A stretch of DNA of 64,000 bases from MVYY01 sp012517575 (GCA_031629035.1 JAVLUG010000009.1:62001-126000); one strand, 5' to 3'; shown: positions 1-9,789, numbered from the stretch's first letter. Program-made: numbers and translations. The notes: generated by a model from the letters alone, not told the origin.

Positions 1-403
1 TGGCTTCTTCCCAATTTTTCTGCTGTGAATAGATGTTGAGCAATGTCATGCTATACCACCAATTCGTCGGTTGCAGTTCAACTGCCTTTTTCAATGCTTT
101 CATGGCCGGTTCAATTAGCCCGGCATTAACATAGAGCACCCCCAGTTGCGATTGTACTTCCGCATCCAGTGAATCAATCTGTCGGCAAAAGAGAAAAGTT
201 TCCATTGCCTCGTCGAGTTGCAAATTATTTTTTAGCCGGAGGGCTTCGTAAAAATAGTAATCAAATTGACTTTGCTGTTCGGGTGTCAGTCTACTTGCCT
301 GAATATTATGCTGTTGTGTAACTGTTTTCCTTGTAGAAGAACAGGAAATTGCCATAAAACAGAGAAAAATCAATACCGGAAAGAAAAATATTTTTTTTTG
401 CAT
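1..403 (-). CDS. TPR-type lipoprotein (partial, 3' end outside window)
   Basis: Reading the minus strand from 403 gives an open frame that runs off the left edge. Residues 1-20 form a lipoprotein signal ending in a lipobox (FMAISC, Cys at about residue 21). After it comes a helical region with TPR-like spacing, including LGVLYVNAGLIEPAMKALKK and a following AVELQP stretch. It lies directly downstream of dut on the same strand, and a TPR lipoprotein next to dut is an arrangement I recall from other Bacteroidales. An in-frame ATG at 421 is an alternative start. It probably acts as a periplasm-facing scaffold. The partner is unknown and the C-terminus is not visible. Confidence 0.75.
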   Translation of the reverse strand, partial: MQKKIFFFPVLIFLCFMAISCSSTRKTVTQQHNIQASRLTPEQQSQFDYYFYEALRLKNNLQLDEAMETFLFCRQIDSLDAEVQSQLGVLYVNAGLIEPAMKALKKAVELQPTNWWYSMTLLNIYSQQKNWEEA

Positions 404-480
404 GAAAAAATGTTTTTGCATGTTTTCTTTTGGATAATAATTGGATCAGTTCAAATTTCTACATTTTCTTTTTTTAAAAT

Positions 481-912
481 TTATCGCCCCGTGTGCCCAA
501 AGCCGCCATTTCCCCGATCAGTCTCGTTGAGGGTTTCCACTTCCACCCATTCGGCATGTTCATGCGAAGCAATTACCATTTGACATATCCGCTCGCCATC
601 GTTTATCACAAAGTCCTCATTGGAAAGATTGATCAGAATGATACAGATTTCGCCGCGGTAGTCGGCATCAATAGTGCCGGGAGAATTGAGCACCGTAACG
701 CCGTGCTTAATCGCCAGTCCGCTGCGAGGGCGTATTTGTGCTTCATATCCTTCGGGTAACTCGATAAAAAGTCCCGTCGGAATCAATTTTCTTTCCAAAG
801 GTTTTAAAATTATCGGCTCGTCGATGTTGGCACGTAAATCCATTCCAGCAGAAAGCAAGGTGGCGTACTTTGGCAGTGGATGTTTCGAAAGGTTGACAAT
901 TTTTATTTTCAT
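481..912 (-). CDS. dut: dUTP diphosphatase
   Basis: Hydrolyses dUTP to dUMP and pyrophosphate, keeping uracil out of DNA and supplying dUMP for thymidylate synthesis; cytosolic homotrimer. The 143-residue length is normal for the trimeric family. Visible motifs: AGMDLRA (about 22-28), RSGLAIKHGV (about 63-72), GTIDADYRGEI with the catalytic Asp (about 79-89), and the C-terminal glycine-rich lid RGNGGFGHTG, which closes over the substrate. The start is the only ATG giving the canonical MKIKIVNLS beginning. It is followed by the TPR lipoprotein on the same strand. A perfect 15-bp palindrome lies 17 bp upstream of the start. Confidence 0.97.
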   Translation of the reverse strand: MKIKIVNLSKHPLPKYATLLSAGMDLRANIDEPIILKPLERKLIPTGLFIELPEGYEAQIRPRSGLAIKHGVTVLNSPGTIDADYRGEICIILINLSNEDFVINDGERICQMVIASHEHAEWVEVETLNETDRGNGGFGHTGR

Positions 913-928
913 CTAAAAAAGTTTTTTG

Positions 929-943
929 TTCAGTTCAACTGAA
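929..943. promoter_or_regulatory. 15-bp palindrome upstream of dut
   Basis: TTCAGTTCAACTGAA is a perfect 7-1-7 inverted repeat in the 217-bp gap between the methyltransferase gene and dut, in the dut leader or promoter region on the minus strand. No T-run follows on either strand at the spacing of a terminator, so an operator is possible. The rest of the gap shows only AT-rich sequence. Confidence 0.3.
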
Positions 944-1129
944 TCCGTATTTTGTAAAAAAGTTGGCAAAAAAATATTTAGGCTTCGAACCTTTGTATTC
1001 GGTCTGTTCACCCATTATTTGTGTTTATTTCGGAATTTTTTTATTCTTCCATAATTTTTTTTGCTTACCCATGGGTTTATCACCAAGTGTTCTTAAATTT
1101 CGCTTTGTTAAAAAAATATCCGACCCCAC

Positions 1130-3580
1130 TTATTTTTTTAAAAATCCGTATTCGTAAACTTTTGGTTCTATTTTTTTGGCAAGTTGTGTTAATGCATCTC
1201 TTAAGTTGCCAATCAGGTTCATATAGGTTTCATCCTCGCTTCTGTTGTTCATTTTACCTTTTTCGTTTCTGCCTTGAAAATGCTCTTTTATATCGTAAAG
1301 TGATGCATTTACATTGCAGTTTGGTTGCCGGTGATAATACTTCCAAAGTTCGCGACCGGCATCAAAAACAGCAGTTGCCTCTTCCGAAAATTTTAAAGGT
1401 GCTCGATTATAAGAAACTTCCGGTTCAAATAAAATTGATAGAGTGAAAGAAGATTTATGGGGCGATTTTGGCTTTCCTTTTATAAAATCCGTCATAAAAT
1501 GACTCTCGAATTTTTCTTGGGCATTCACTTCCTGTTCGGTAAAAGGTATCCAATGATTGATACCCTCTTTGGAAGTTATTCGATTTTGTGAGTGGAAAAG
1601 GGTGAATGCAAGGCAGTCGTTTTGAAATTCGGTATCGGTTTCCCAACCGTCGTTGGGATAAAGAAATTGGTCGCGGTCGTTGAGCCAGGTTGGTTCAATA
1701 CAATGTCTTATAGACAAGTACATACACATTTGGATCAAATTATTTTTTGTAATATTTGTTATTAAATGTTTTACGAAATCATTTTTTGACGGATTAGTAG
1801 TAAAAAATACGCCTTGATTATTTTGCATATCAGTACCTTGCATTCTTAAATATGCCAGTCTTTCACTTGATTTATCATAATATTTTCGGAGCCAATTGAT
1901 AATGTATCTGTTTTTATCGATATTGAAAAATGATTTCTTACCATTTATTATTCCATTTGAATCATATACATCACAAATGATATTTGTTATTTTTGATTTT
2001 TTTTCTAAATCCCATATTAAAAATCCGATAGGGAATTGACCTTTGACATTATCGAAAGTATTTGCCGGACAGACAAAACCTTTTAAAAAATTTGCTCCAA
2101 AATATTTTCTGAATTTTTCAAAGTTTTGTGAATTGATATACTTCAATTTACTAAAGGAAGCAAGTTTTACGTCAGGTATATCTTTATAAATTCGAATAAA
2201 AAATTGAGCAAACAATTCTCTGGCTGCTGTACCAACTAATTTATTATATTCCTCATAAACCCTTTTTTCAGTTGCAACGGAAGTTTTATTTTCCCCTTTT
2301 GAAACTACTGTCGCTCTGTCGCTTGCTTCCGCATAAGGCGGATTGATATACACCACCAACTTTTTCCGTTTTTCGGGATCGTTTATAATGTTCTGCAAAG
2401 GTAGTGGCAGTTTCGAAAAATCGTCGTTGAGAAAATCGAACTGAAAAACGTGTTCGTGAAGCAGGTTTGCGCCGTTGTTGATACGGTCGTGCATCACTTC
2501 CACGTCCTGTTGGTCAAGGGTCGATGCCCAAATGTTGTATTTGTTGGTAAGTCCGGCAAGGAGATTGCCAGTGCCGGCTGCACAATCCCACACATAGTAT
2601 TCGCCCTGCCAGTTTTCGCCCAAAACATCTGTAAGGTATTTTTGCGACAATTCCACCCAAATTTGAGGCGTAAAGAAACTGCCTTTGCGTTCCCTTACGT
2701 CTTGCGGAACCAGCAAGTCGCGTCGTTCCACAATATAATCCCAATATTCTTCTTTAGGCGGTCGTTCATATTTGTTCCAAAATCGGGTGTGCGCTTTTTG
2801 TCCGTCGTTAAAGTCGGCCTGCTTTCTGCTGAACATGCCGGATTCGTCAATTTTTCGGTCCAGTTCGTAGTGGTCATGCCGCAGCAGAACAAAAAGTTTT
2901 TCTTTCAGTGTTTCGTTATCATTCGAGAGCAAATCGGCCAGATAAAAATCGCCATCGATAATTCCGCTTTTTTTGGCGGCATCCCAATTCACGGCAATCG
3001 TAGGTTTTACTTCCTGAAGCCATTTGTTGTAAATGACCATGAAATTGTTTTTGTCGATTTTTATTTTGGTAAAGCCAAAATGTCCGGGAATGAAATTTTC
3101 TTTGATAAATTTTTTGAGGTCCTTGTCGTCTTTTTCAAAATAAAAAAGAAGCAAATTCTGATCAATAATATTTTTTACTTTTTCATAAATCAACTGAAAT
3201 TCCTTGGTACTGTAATCGGAAGGTGTAACATTCCAGTTGAAATCGTTCTGATAAAAGACATCATGAATTTCGTTATAGGGGATAAAGGCAATTTTTTCGC
3301 CGTCGAAAGCACCCAGCATGGGCGGCGGTAAATATTTGTCGAAAGTACGGGCTTTTCCAATGGTAAGAACCAGTTGAACGACAGATTTATAAATATCGGA
3401 AGAGTTTTTCTTGGCTTCCGCCCAAAGCAACGATTCCTGTTCGGTAGCTTCTTTTGAAGCTTTGTGCATCGATACACAAAAATCCACATTTCCTATGATT
3501 TTTGAGCAATCGTACAACCAGAAATAATCTTGTGCTACTTTGTTTTTAAGTTCCTCTTCTCGTATGTTTCGATATTTCAT
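1130..3580 (-). CDS. N-6 DNA adenine methyltransferase, solitary or type IIG-like
   Basis: An 816-residue protein with a class I SAM-dependent methyltransferase core: motif I VWDCAAGTGNLL near residue 330 (SAM binding) and NPPY near residue 413 (motif IV, catalytic for N6-adenine or N4-cytosine methylation). About 320 residues precede the core, and about 400 residues follow that could hold a target-recognition region. No separate endonuclease or specificity gene lies beside it; the neighbours are dut and pckA, so it is either an orphan methyltransferase or a single-chain restriction-modification enzyme. I could not identify a convincing PD-(D/E)xK nuclease motif in the N-terminal part by eye. 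The protein begins MKYRNIREEELK. Confidence 0.8.
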   Translation of the reverse strand: MKYRNIREEELKNKVAQDYFWLYDCSKIIGNVDFCVSMHKASKEATEQESLLWAEAKKNSSDIYKSVVQLVLTIGKARTFDKYLPPPMLGAFDGEKIAFIPYNEIHDVFYQNDFNWNVTPSDYSTKEFQLIYEKVKNIIDQNLLLFYFEKDDKDLKKFIKENFIPGHFGFTKIKIDKNNFMVIYNKWLQEVKPTIAVNWDAAKKSGIIDGDFYLADLLSNDNETLKEKLFVLLRHDHYELDRKIDESGMFSRKQADFNDGQKAHTRFWNKYERPPKEEYWDYIVERRDLLVPQDVRERKGSFFTPQIWVELSQKYLTDVLGENWQGEYYVWDCAAGTGNLLAGLTNKYNIWASTLDQQDVEVMHDRINNGANLLHEHVFQFDFLNDDFSKLPLPLQNIINDPEKRKKLVVYINPPYAEASDRATVVSKGENKTSVATEKRVYEEYNKLVGTAARELFAQFFIRIYKDIPDVKLASFSKLKYINSQNFEKFRKYFGANFLKGFVCPANTFDNVKGQFPIGFLIWDLEKKSKITNIICDVYDSNGIINGKKSFFNIDKNRYIINWLRKYYDKSSERLAYLRMQGTDMQNNQGVFFTTNPSKNDFVKHLITNITKNNLIQMCMYLSIRHCIEPTWLNDRDQFLYPNDGWETDTEFQNDCLAFTLFHSQNRITSKEGINHWIPFTEQEVNAQEKFESHFMTDFIKGKPKSPHKSSFTLSILFEPEVSYNRAPLKFSEEATAVFDAGRELWKYYHRQPNCNVNASLYDIKEHFQGRNEKGKMNNRSEDETYMNLIGNLRDALTQLAKKIEPKVYEYGFLKK

Positions 3581-4066
3581 TTTTATCCCTTTTGCTGTGC
3601 TTTAGTATGACTATTTTCGCCGGATGATGCAATATAGAAAAAATTAATCAATTGAAATTAAGTGTTTTATAAAGTAAAAAATATTCATTTTTTGCTCACT
3701 TCTTCAAACAAGTTTTCATACAAAGTTACGATTTTTCTTCAAATAGAATGTTGTTCGATGTGGAAATAAGTGCATTTTAGGTTTCAATTTTAATTCCTTG
3801 AGATAAAAGCCTGATTCAATTGAAATTGAAATAAATTTTTTACAAAATGAACAAAAAATACAGTATATTGTTTTAAAAAGTTGAGATTTTCAAGATTCGA
3901 GTTTACATTTAGTGTTAAAATTGACAAAAAATCTTTTTTGTAATTAATTAAAGAAATTTTTCTTTAATTCCTTTGGTGTAAAAAAAAATAGTTGTAATTT
4001 TGCGACGTGAAAAACAAGGCTTTTCAGAAAAAAGATAAAAACAAACATAAAAATTAATTTTAAAAA
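3581..4066. other. Divergent intergenic region, methyltransferase / pckA
   Basis: 486 bp, strongly AT-rich. It holds the pckA promoter near its right end, and presumably a weaker promoter for the methyltransferase on the other strand that I could not pinpoint. No ORF, repeat or RNA gene was seen. Confidence 0.6.
3972..4002 (+). promoter_or_regulatory. pckA promoter (Bacteroidota type)
   Basis: TTTG at 3972-3975 and TAATTTTG at 3995-4002 are separated by 19 bp and match the Bacteroidota -33/-7 consensus. The expected start of transcription is about 5-7 bp further on, giving a leader of roughly 60 nt before the pckA ATG at 4067. Confidence 0.7.
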
Positions 4067-5662
4067 ATGGCAAATTTAGATTTAAGTAAGTACGGTATTA
4101 CCGGACAGTACGAAATTGTACACAATCCTACTTATGAACAGCTGTTCAGAGCAGAAACCGACCCAAAAAATGAAGGTTTTGAACGTGGTGTTGCTACCAC
4201 AACCGGTGCAGTAGCTGTTGATACCGGTATTTTTACCGGACGTTCACCCAAAGATAAATATTTTGTAAAAGACGAGATCACCGAAAAAACTATGTGGTGG
4301 GATGGAGTTATCAATCGACCCATCAACACAGATGTTTGGGATTATTGCAGAGGCTTAGTAACCGACAGACTGGGATCAGTGAAGAAACTTTACGTAGTAG
4401 ATTGCTTCTGCGGCACCAATCCAGATACGCGTATGAAAGTGCGTTTTGTTATGGAAGTAGCATGGCAGGCTCATTTTGTAACCAATATGTTTATCCGTCC
4501 ATCTCATTATGAACTGGCAAATTTTGGTGAACCCGATTTTGTAGTGCTCAATGGCTCAAAGGTTACCAACCCGAAATGGAAAGAGCAGGGATTGAATTCG
4601 GAAGTTTTTGTACTTTTCAATCTTTCTCAACGTATGGCTGTTATCGGTGGAACCTGGTACGGTGGTGAAATGAAAAAAGGAATTTTCTCGCTGATGAATT
4701 TCTATCTGCCGCAGAAAGGCATTGCTTCCATGCACTGCTCTGCCAATGTAGGCGAAGACGGAGACGTGGCCATTTTCTTTGGTTTGTCCGGAACGGGAAA
4801 AACAACACTTTCTGCCGATCCGAAACGTTATTTGATTGGGGACGATGAACACGGCTGGGATGATCACGGCGTATTCAATTACGAAGGTGGATGTTATGCG
4901 AAAGTTATCGACTTGAGCGAAGAAAATGAACCGGATATTTGGCGTGCCATTCGTCGTGATGCTTTGCTGGAAAATGTAACCGTTTTGCCAGATGGTACAC
5001 CCGACTTTTCTAAAGCCGCTTCTAAAACTGAAAATACGCGTGTTTCCTATCCTATTTATTATATCAATAAAATTGTGCTTCCTTCAAAAGCCGGCCACGC
5101 AAGTAAAATTATCTATTTGTCGGCAGATGCTTATGGCGTTTTGCCTCCGGTTTCTATTCTGGATGAAAAATCGGCACAGTACCACTTCCTTTGTGGATAT
5201 ACTTCAAAATTGGCAGGAACCGAACGCGGTATCACTGAACCCGTTCCTTCTTTCTCACCCGCATTTGGAGAAGCATTTTTAACTTTGCATCCAACCACTT
5301 ATGCCAAAGTGTTGGCCGATAAAATGAAGAAACACAATGCAAAAGCTTATTTGGTAAATACCGGTTGGAATGGAACAGGGAAACGTATTTCCATTAAGGA
5401 TACACGAGCTATTATCGATGCCATCATCGATGGTTCGATAGAAAAAGCCGAGAAAGTGCATATTCCCATTATGAATTTGACTATACCGAAATCACTTAAT
5501 AATGTGAACCCTGCTATTCTTGATCCACGCGATACTTACGCTGATCCTGCAGAATGGGAAAAGAAAGCAAAATCATTGGCTGCTCAATATATCAAGAACT
5601 TTGAACAGTATCTCGATAATGAAAATGCCAAAGAACTCTTAGCATCAGGTCCTCAACTTTAA
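4067..5662 (+). CDS. pckA: Phosphoenolpyruvate carboxykinase (ATP)
   Basis: Interconverts oxaloacetate + ATP and PEP + CO2 + ADP. In Bacteroidales it often runs toward carboxylation, feeding the succinate/propionate branch. The 531-residue length is typical of the ATP-dependent family. Visible features: the N-terminal substrate region with FTGRSPKDKY (about 55-64), the kinase-1a P-loop GLSGTGKTTLSADP (about 239-252), the metal-binding stretch LIGDDEHGW just after it, and the C-terminal NTGWNGTGKR segment. It has its own promoter and a strong terminator, so it is probably monocistronic. Confidence 0.98.
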   Translation: MANLDLSKYGITGQYEIVHNPTYEQLFRAETDPKNEGFERGVATTTGAVAVDTGIFTGRSPKDKYFVKDEITEKTMWWDGVINRPINTDVWDYCRGLVTDRLGSVKKLYVVDCFCGTNPDTRMKVRFVMEVAWQAHFVTNMFIRPSHYELANFGEPDFVVLNGSKVTNPKWKEQGLNSEVFVLFNLSQRMAVIGGTWYGGEMKKGIFSLMNFYLPQKGIASMHCSANVGEDGDVAIFFGLSGTGKTTLSADPKRYLIGDDEHGWDDHGVFNYEGGCYAKVIDLSEENEPDIWRAIRRDALLENVTVLPDGTPDFSKAASKTENTRVSYPIYYINKIVLPSKAGHASKIIYLSADAYGVLPPVSILDEKSAQYHFLCGYTSKLAGTERGITEPVPSFSPAFGEAFLTLHPTTYAKVLADKMKKHNAKAYLVNTGWNGTGKRISIKDTRAIIDAIIDGSIEKAEKVHIPIMNLTIPKSLNNVNPAILDPRDTYADPAEWEKKAKSLAAQYIKNFEQYLDNENAKELLASGPQL

Positions 5663-5681
5663 AAAGTTGATGCCTGAAATT

Positions 5682-5722
5682 AAAAAAGGGAGCTGTTCAT
5701 TTTTTGAGCAGTTCCCTTTTTT
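5682..5722 (+). terminator. Rho-independent terminator, pckA / trpS convergent
   Basis: An 11-bp stem (5688-5698 with 5706-5716, two G-T wobbles), a 7-nt loop and a run of T, with a complementary run of A on the left. It can therefore act in both directions between convergent pckA and trpS. Confidence 0.85.
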
Positions 5723-5818
5723 AATTAATTTCAGTTATAAGATTCTATTTCAGAAATAAAAGTTTCACAGAATTTTTTTCTTAAAAATTGAATAGAATTG
5801 AATTGGGGAAAAAATTTT

Positions 5819-6817
5819 TTATAAAGATCTAAAACCGATTATTTCGCGAACATCACGGATGGTTTTGCGTGCGTTTTCCTGAGCTTTCTCCTTCCCCATG
5901 CGGGCTACATTCGACAGGTATTCTTTATTTTCCAGAAGTTCTTTAATTTTATCTCGAAAAGGAGCCGTAAAAGCAATCATATCTTCAGCCAACTGTTTTT
6001 TCATTTCCCCGTATTTGATTTGGCAAGAATCGTATTGTTCTTCAAAATAAGCCAATGTTTCTGCATTGGATACGGCTTTCATCAGTTGAAAAAGATTTTC
6101 GATGGGTTGAGATTTTTCCTGGTGAGGCCGTGTTGGCCCTGCATCAGTAACTGCTTTCATTACTTTTTTTCGAATTGCTTCCGGCTCGTCCGATAAGAAA
6201 ATGGCATTACCTTCACCTTCCGATTTTCCCATTTTTCCGGTTCCGTTCAGTCCCGGAATTTTAATCAGTTCGTTCCCGAAATTAAAAGCTTGCGGTTCGG
6301 GGAAATAATCTACATTATACATTCTGTTGAATCGATTGGCAAAAGTTCGCGTCATTTCGAGGTGCTGTTCCTGATCTTTACCCACCGGAACCTTATTGGC
6401 ACGATGCAGCAAAATGTCGGCAGCCATAAGCGTTGGGTAAGTCAGCAGACCGGCATTTACATTATGGGGTTGCTGACGTATTTTATCCTTGAAAGAAGTG
6501 CAGCGCTCCAATTCACCGACATAGGCATTCATGTTGAGAAAAAGATAAAGCTCCGCAACTTCCGGCACATCGCTCTGTATATAAATGACTGCCTTTTCGG
6601 GATCGAGTCCGGCAGCCAAATACTCTGCCAGAATCTCCCGTACATTTCCCGTTAAATTATGGGGTGTGGGATGCGTGGTTAATGAATGGTAATCAGCTAT
6701 AAAAAAATAGCAGTTGTATTCGTTTTGCATTTGAACAAAATTTTTCAAAGCTCCAAAATAGTTTCCCAAATGCAGATTTCCGGTAGGACGTATGCCGCTA
6801 AGTACTGTTTCCATCAA
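5819..6817 (-). CDS. trpS: Tryptophanyl-tRNA synthetase
   Basis: Charges tRNA-Trp with tryptophan; class Ic aminoacyl-tRNA synthetase, cytosolic dimer. The 332-residue length is usual for bacterial TrpRS. Visible motifs: the HIGH-equivalent in GNLHLGNY (about 13-20), the Rossmann-fold region FFIADYHSLTTHP, and the KMSKS-equivalent KMGKSEG near residue 196. The protein begins MMETVLSGIRPTGNLHLG; the second Met is an equally good start. It is convergent with pckA across a shared terminator. Confidence 0.97.
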   Translation of the reverse strand: MMETVLSGIRPTGNLHLGNYFGALKNFVQMQNEYNCYFFIADYHSLTTHPTPHNLTGNVREILAEYLAAGLDPEKAVIYIQSDVPEVAELYLFLNMNAYVGELERCTSFKDKIRQQPHNVNAGLLTYPTLMAADILLHRANKVPVGKDQEQHLEMTRTFANRFNRMYNVDYFPEPQAFNFGNELIKIPGLNGTGKMGKSEGEGNAIFLSDEPEAIRKKVMKAVTDAGPTRPHQEKSQPIENLFQLMKAVSNAETLAYFEEQYDSCQIKYGEMKKQLAEDMIAFTAPFRDKIKELLENKEYLSNVARMGKEKAQENARKTIRDVREIIGFRSL

Positions 6818-7013
6818 AAAAAATTAATTTCGGTATTTTAAATTGTTGCAAAATTAATCATTTTAGGAGAAATATCCAGCATATCAAATTAAAGTAGGAG
6901 GAATTTGAGTTGATAACAAACAGATGAATTTGTCCAAAAGATGTTGAGAATAAAAATTTTTCTATGTAATTGATTATTTTTGCAGAAATTTTTTTTTAAT
7001 AAAAAGACACAAT

Positions 7014-7829
7014 ATGGAGAAGAAAGTAATATTATTGACCGGTGCAAGTAGCGGCATAGGTTTATCGACAGCCATTCAGTTGATGAATAAGGGTTTCAGA
7101 GTTTATGCCGCATCCCGTCGAGGCAGTGAGAACAGAACATCCGATAATGGCGGAGAAATAATTTCTACAATGATGGATGTGAATAGGGAAGAAGATATAA
7201 AAAAGGTACTGGACGAGATTTTGGCACAAAACGGGCATTTAGATGCTGTGATTTCCAATGCAGGAAATGGCATAGCCGGTTCAATCGAAGACACTTCTAT
7301 CGAAGAAGCCAAATATCAGTTTGAAACAAATTTTTTTGGAGCGGTAAGAGTTGTTCAGGCTTGTTTGCACATTTTCAGGAAACAGGGTTATGGAAAAATC
7401 ATTGCCACTTCTTCGGTAGCTGCCATTGTGCCTATTCCTTTTCAGGCATTTTATTCTGCTTCCAAAGCAGCTTTGCTTATTTTTATGCAGGCGCTTGCTA
7501 TGGAAACCAAACCCTTCGGCATTCAGTGCTGCACGATTCTTCCGGGCGACACAAAAACCAATTTCACTTCGGCAAGAAAATATACGACAGCTTCTCAATC
7601 GACCGAATCGGTTTATTCCGAAAAAATGAAAAAGGCTGTCGGTAAAATGGAAAAAGACGAACAAAACGGGATGGATGCAGATGATATTGCAAAAGCCATA
7701 GTTAAGCAAATTGAACACAAAAACATGAAAGCCGTCGTGGTACCGGGATTTCAATATCAGCTTATTTGCTGGCTTTTCAACCGGTTGCCCGTCAAATTCA
7801 GACTGAAAGTGGTAAGTATGCTCTATTAG
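7014..7829 (+). CDS. Short-chain dehydrogenase/reductase
   Basis: A classical SDR of 271 residues. The NAD(P)-binding glycine motif TGASSGIG is at about 9-16, the structural NAG motif (SNAGNG) near 84-88, a catalytic Ser in SSVAAIVP, and the catalytic pair Tyr147/Lys151 in YSASKAA. A hydrophobic C-terminus (YQLICWLFNRLPVKF) suggests membrane association. The substrate cannot be told from sequence. A possible -7 element TATTTTTG lies at 6975-6982 without a clear -33 box. Downstream recQ is convergent with only 36 bp between the stops, with no obvious terminator. Confidence 0.9.
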   Translation: MEKKVILLTGASSGIGLSTAIQLMNKGFRVYAASRRGSENRTSDNGGEIISTMMDVNREEDIKKVLDEILAQNGHLDAVISNAGNGIAGSIEDTSIEEAKYQFETNFFGAVRVVQACLHIFRKQGYGKIIATSSVAAIVPIPFQAFYSASKAALLIFMQALAMETKPFGIQCCTILPGDTKTNFTSARKYTTASQSTESVYSEKMKKAVGKMEKDEQNGMDADDIAKAIVKQIEHKNMKAVVVPGFQYQLICWLFNRLPVKFRLKVVSMLY

Positions 7830-7865
7830 TTTTCGGGAATTTTTTCTGAAACGCTGCGAGGGTTT

Positions 7866-9767
7866 TTATCTCACCAAAAAAAGCTGTTTTTTTTCGTTTT
7901 CCTTTATTTGATTGTTGTCGAGCATGAAGCGGATAACTTGCAATACTTTTTTTTCTTTAAATGGAATTTTCTGAACTGTCAGATGGAGAGGAAGATTTTC
8001 GTTTGAAAGAATTTGAACAATCGCGGAACGGATATTTTCAAATTCGGCAATAGTAATTTCCGTTTCTTTCTTCTTTTGACACACGTCGCATTTGCCACAA
8101 GGATGGCTGTTTTTTTCGCCAAAGTAAGAGAGTAGCATTTGACTTCTGCAAATATTTTCTTCCTGAGCATAGTTCAGAACGCTTTGCACGCGAGAAACAA
8201 ATCTATCGCGTCGATCTTCGTAAGCTTCGCGACTTAAATAAAGGTTTTTGCTATCCACTCTTTCTTGGGTAAAGGTAAGGAATGCTGTTTTTTTTCTTGG
8301 TATATATCGGATAATTTTTTCCTTTGACAGTTCTATCAGACTTTGATAAACCTTCTGATTGCTCCACTGAAGTCGCTGAGCAATTACTTCTTCATGAATG
8401 AAAGCCGGTTCGGTGAAAAGTCCTGTGTAGGAACGCAAAAGTACATGGATAAGCTTTTCTTCTTCAGGAGTTTGTTTTAATTGGTACAACTCTTCTTTCT
8501 TAACCGTGAAAAGTACTTGCGAAGTGCTTTCTTCTTCATCCGTAAAATCGATATAGCCAGCTTGCTGAAGTATTTTCAGGCTGCTGAAAGTCATTAATAC
8601 AGGTAAGTGAAATTTGGAGCATAAATCCACCAAATTGAAAGGAAAAGTATTATCCAATCCTGAACCAACGCCAATTTGATAATAATTGCCCAACGATTCG
8701 TATACTTTGCGAATCATCTCTTTCGGAGGGAAAGTATCTGAAATACGTTTTTTTATTTTTGCGGCATCGCTGTTGTTATAAAGCAAAACGGCAAAAGCTT
8801 TTTTCTCGTCGCGGCCAGCTCTTCCTGCTTCCTGAAAGTAGGCTTCCAGCGAATCGGGTAAATCCAAATGGATTACCGACCGTACATCGGCTTTGTCGAT
8901 TCCCATGCCAAATGCGTTGGTGGAAACAATGACACGGGTTTTACCGTTTTTCCAGCGCGATTGAATTTCATCTTTTTTGACGTTGTTGAGACCCGCATGA
9001 TAATGTTCGGCTACAATTCCGTTTTTCACAAGAAATTCGGCTGTTTCCTTTGTTTTTTTTCTGTTTCGGACATAAACCACCGAAGTGCCCGGCACACTGT
9101 TGAGAATTTTTAATAAATATTGATTTTTATCTTCAGTATATCTGACAACATAAGCCAAGTTGGAACGATAAAAACTTTTTTTGAAAACGTTGGATACAGG
9201 AAAATGCAATTGTTTCTGTATGTCTTCTGCCACTTCGGGTGTGGCGGTGGCCGTCAGAGCAAGTATGGGTGTATTGGGTAAAAACGCTCTGATTTCGGCA
9301 ATTTTAAGGTAAGAAGGTCGAAAATCATAGCCCCATTGAGAAATGCAGTGCGATTCGTCTACAGCAATAAGACAAACTTTTGCCTGTTTTATTTTTTCTA
9401 TAAAAATTCGTGTTGCAAGTCTTTCGGGAGACGCATAAAGAAATTTGTATGCTCCCAGAGAAGCATTTTCGAGCGTCATCAAAATTTCGTCGTAAGACAT
9501 GCCTGAGAAAATCGCAGCTGCAGCGATTCCTCTTTTTTTCAGATTTTCTACCTGATCTTTCATCAATGCTATCAGAGGGGTAACCACCAGACAAACTCCT
9601 TCCATTGCCAAGGCGGGTACCTGAAAAGTCAGCGATTTTCCTCCGCCGGTAGGCATAAGTCCCAATGTGTCGTTTCCTGAAGCTATGCTCTGAATAATTT
9701 CATCCTGCAACGGCCGAAATGAAGAATAACCCCAATATTGCTTGAGTATGTCAAGATATTTCTGCAT
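7866..9767 (-). CDS. recQ: ATP-dependent DNA helicase RecQ
   Basis: A 3'-5' superfamily 2 helicase for recombination and fork repair. With the start at 9767 the protein has 633 residues and begins MQKYLDILKQYWGY. Walker A is PTGGGKS (about 39-45) and Walker B is DESH (138-141), followed by CISQWGYDFRPSY and a TATATPEV motif III region. The C-terminal half has the RecQ zinc cluster (Cys residues around CRSQM...CGKCDVC). No HRDC domain is evident after the zinc/winged-helix part. The longer frame back to 9851 is rejected because the likely -7 element (CAAAAATA on the plus strand, 9790-9797) lies inside that extension. Confidence 0.93.
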   Translation of the reverse strand: MQKYLDILKQYWGYSSFRPLQDEIIQSIASGNDTLGLMPTGGGKSLTFQVPALAMEGVCLVVTPLIALMKDQVENLKKRGIAAAAIFSGMSYDEILMTLENASLGAYKFLYASPERLATRIFIEKIKQAKVCLIAVDESHCISQWGYDFRPSYLKIAEIRAFLPNTPILALTATATPEVAEDIQKQLHFPVSNVFKKSFYRSNLAYVVRYTEDKNQYLLKILNSVPGTSVVYVRNRKKTKETAEFLVKNGIVAEHYHAGLNNVKKDEIQSRWKNGKTRVIVSTNAFGMGIDKADVRSVIHLDLPDSLEAYFQEAGRAGRDEKKAFAVLLYNNSDAAKIKKRISDTFPPKEMIRKVYESLGNYYQIGVGSGLDNTFPFNLVDLCSKFHLPVLMTFSSLKILQQAGYIDFTDEEESTSQVLFTVKKEELYQLKQTPEEEKLIHVLLRSYTGLFTEPAFIHEEVIAQRLQWSNQKVYQSLIELSKEKIIRYIPRKKTAFLTFTQERVDSKNLYLSREAYEDRRDRFVSRVQSVLNYAQEENICRSQMLLSYFGEKNSHPCGKCDVCQKKKETEITIAEFENIRSAIVQILSNENLPLHLTVQKIPFKEKKVLQVIRFMLDNNQIKENEKKQLFLVR

Positions 9768-9789
9768 AAGTAATGCTGTAACTTTATTA

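Noticed and set aside
1070..1080. CCCATGGG palindrome downstream of the methyltransferase gene
   Set aside because: Too short and without a T-run on the right strand to be called a terminator or operator.
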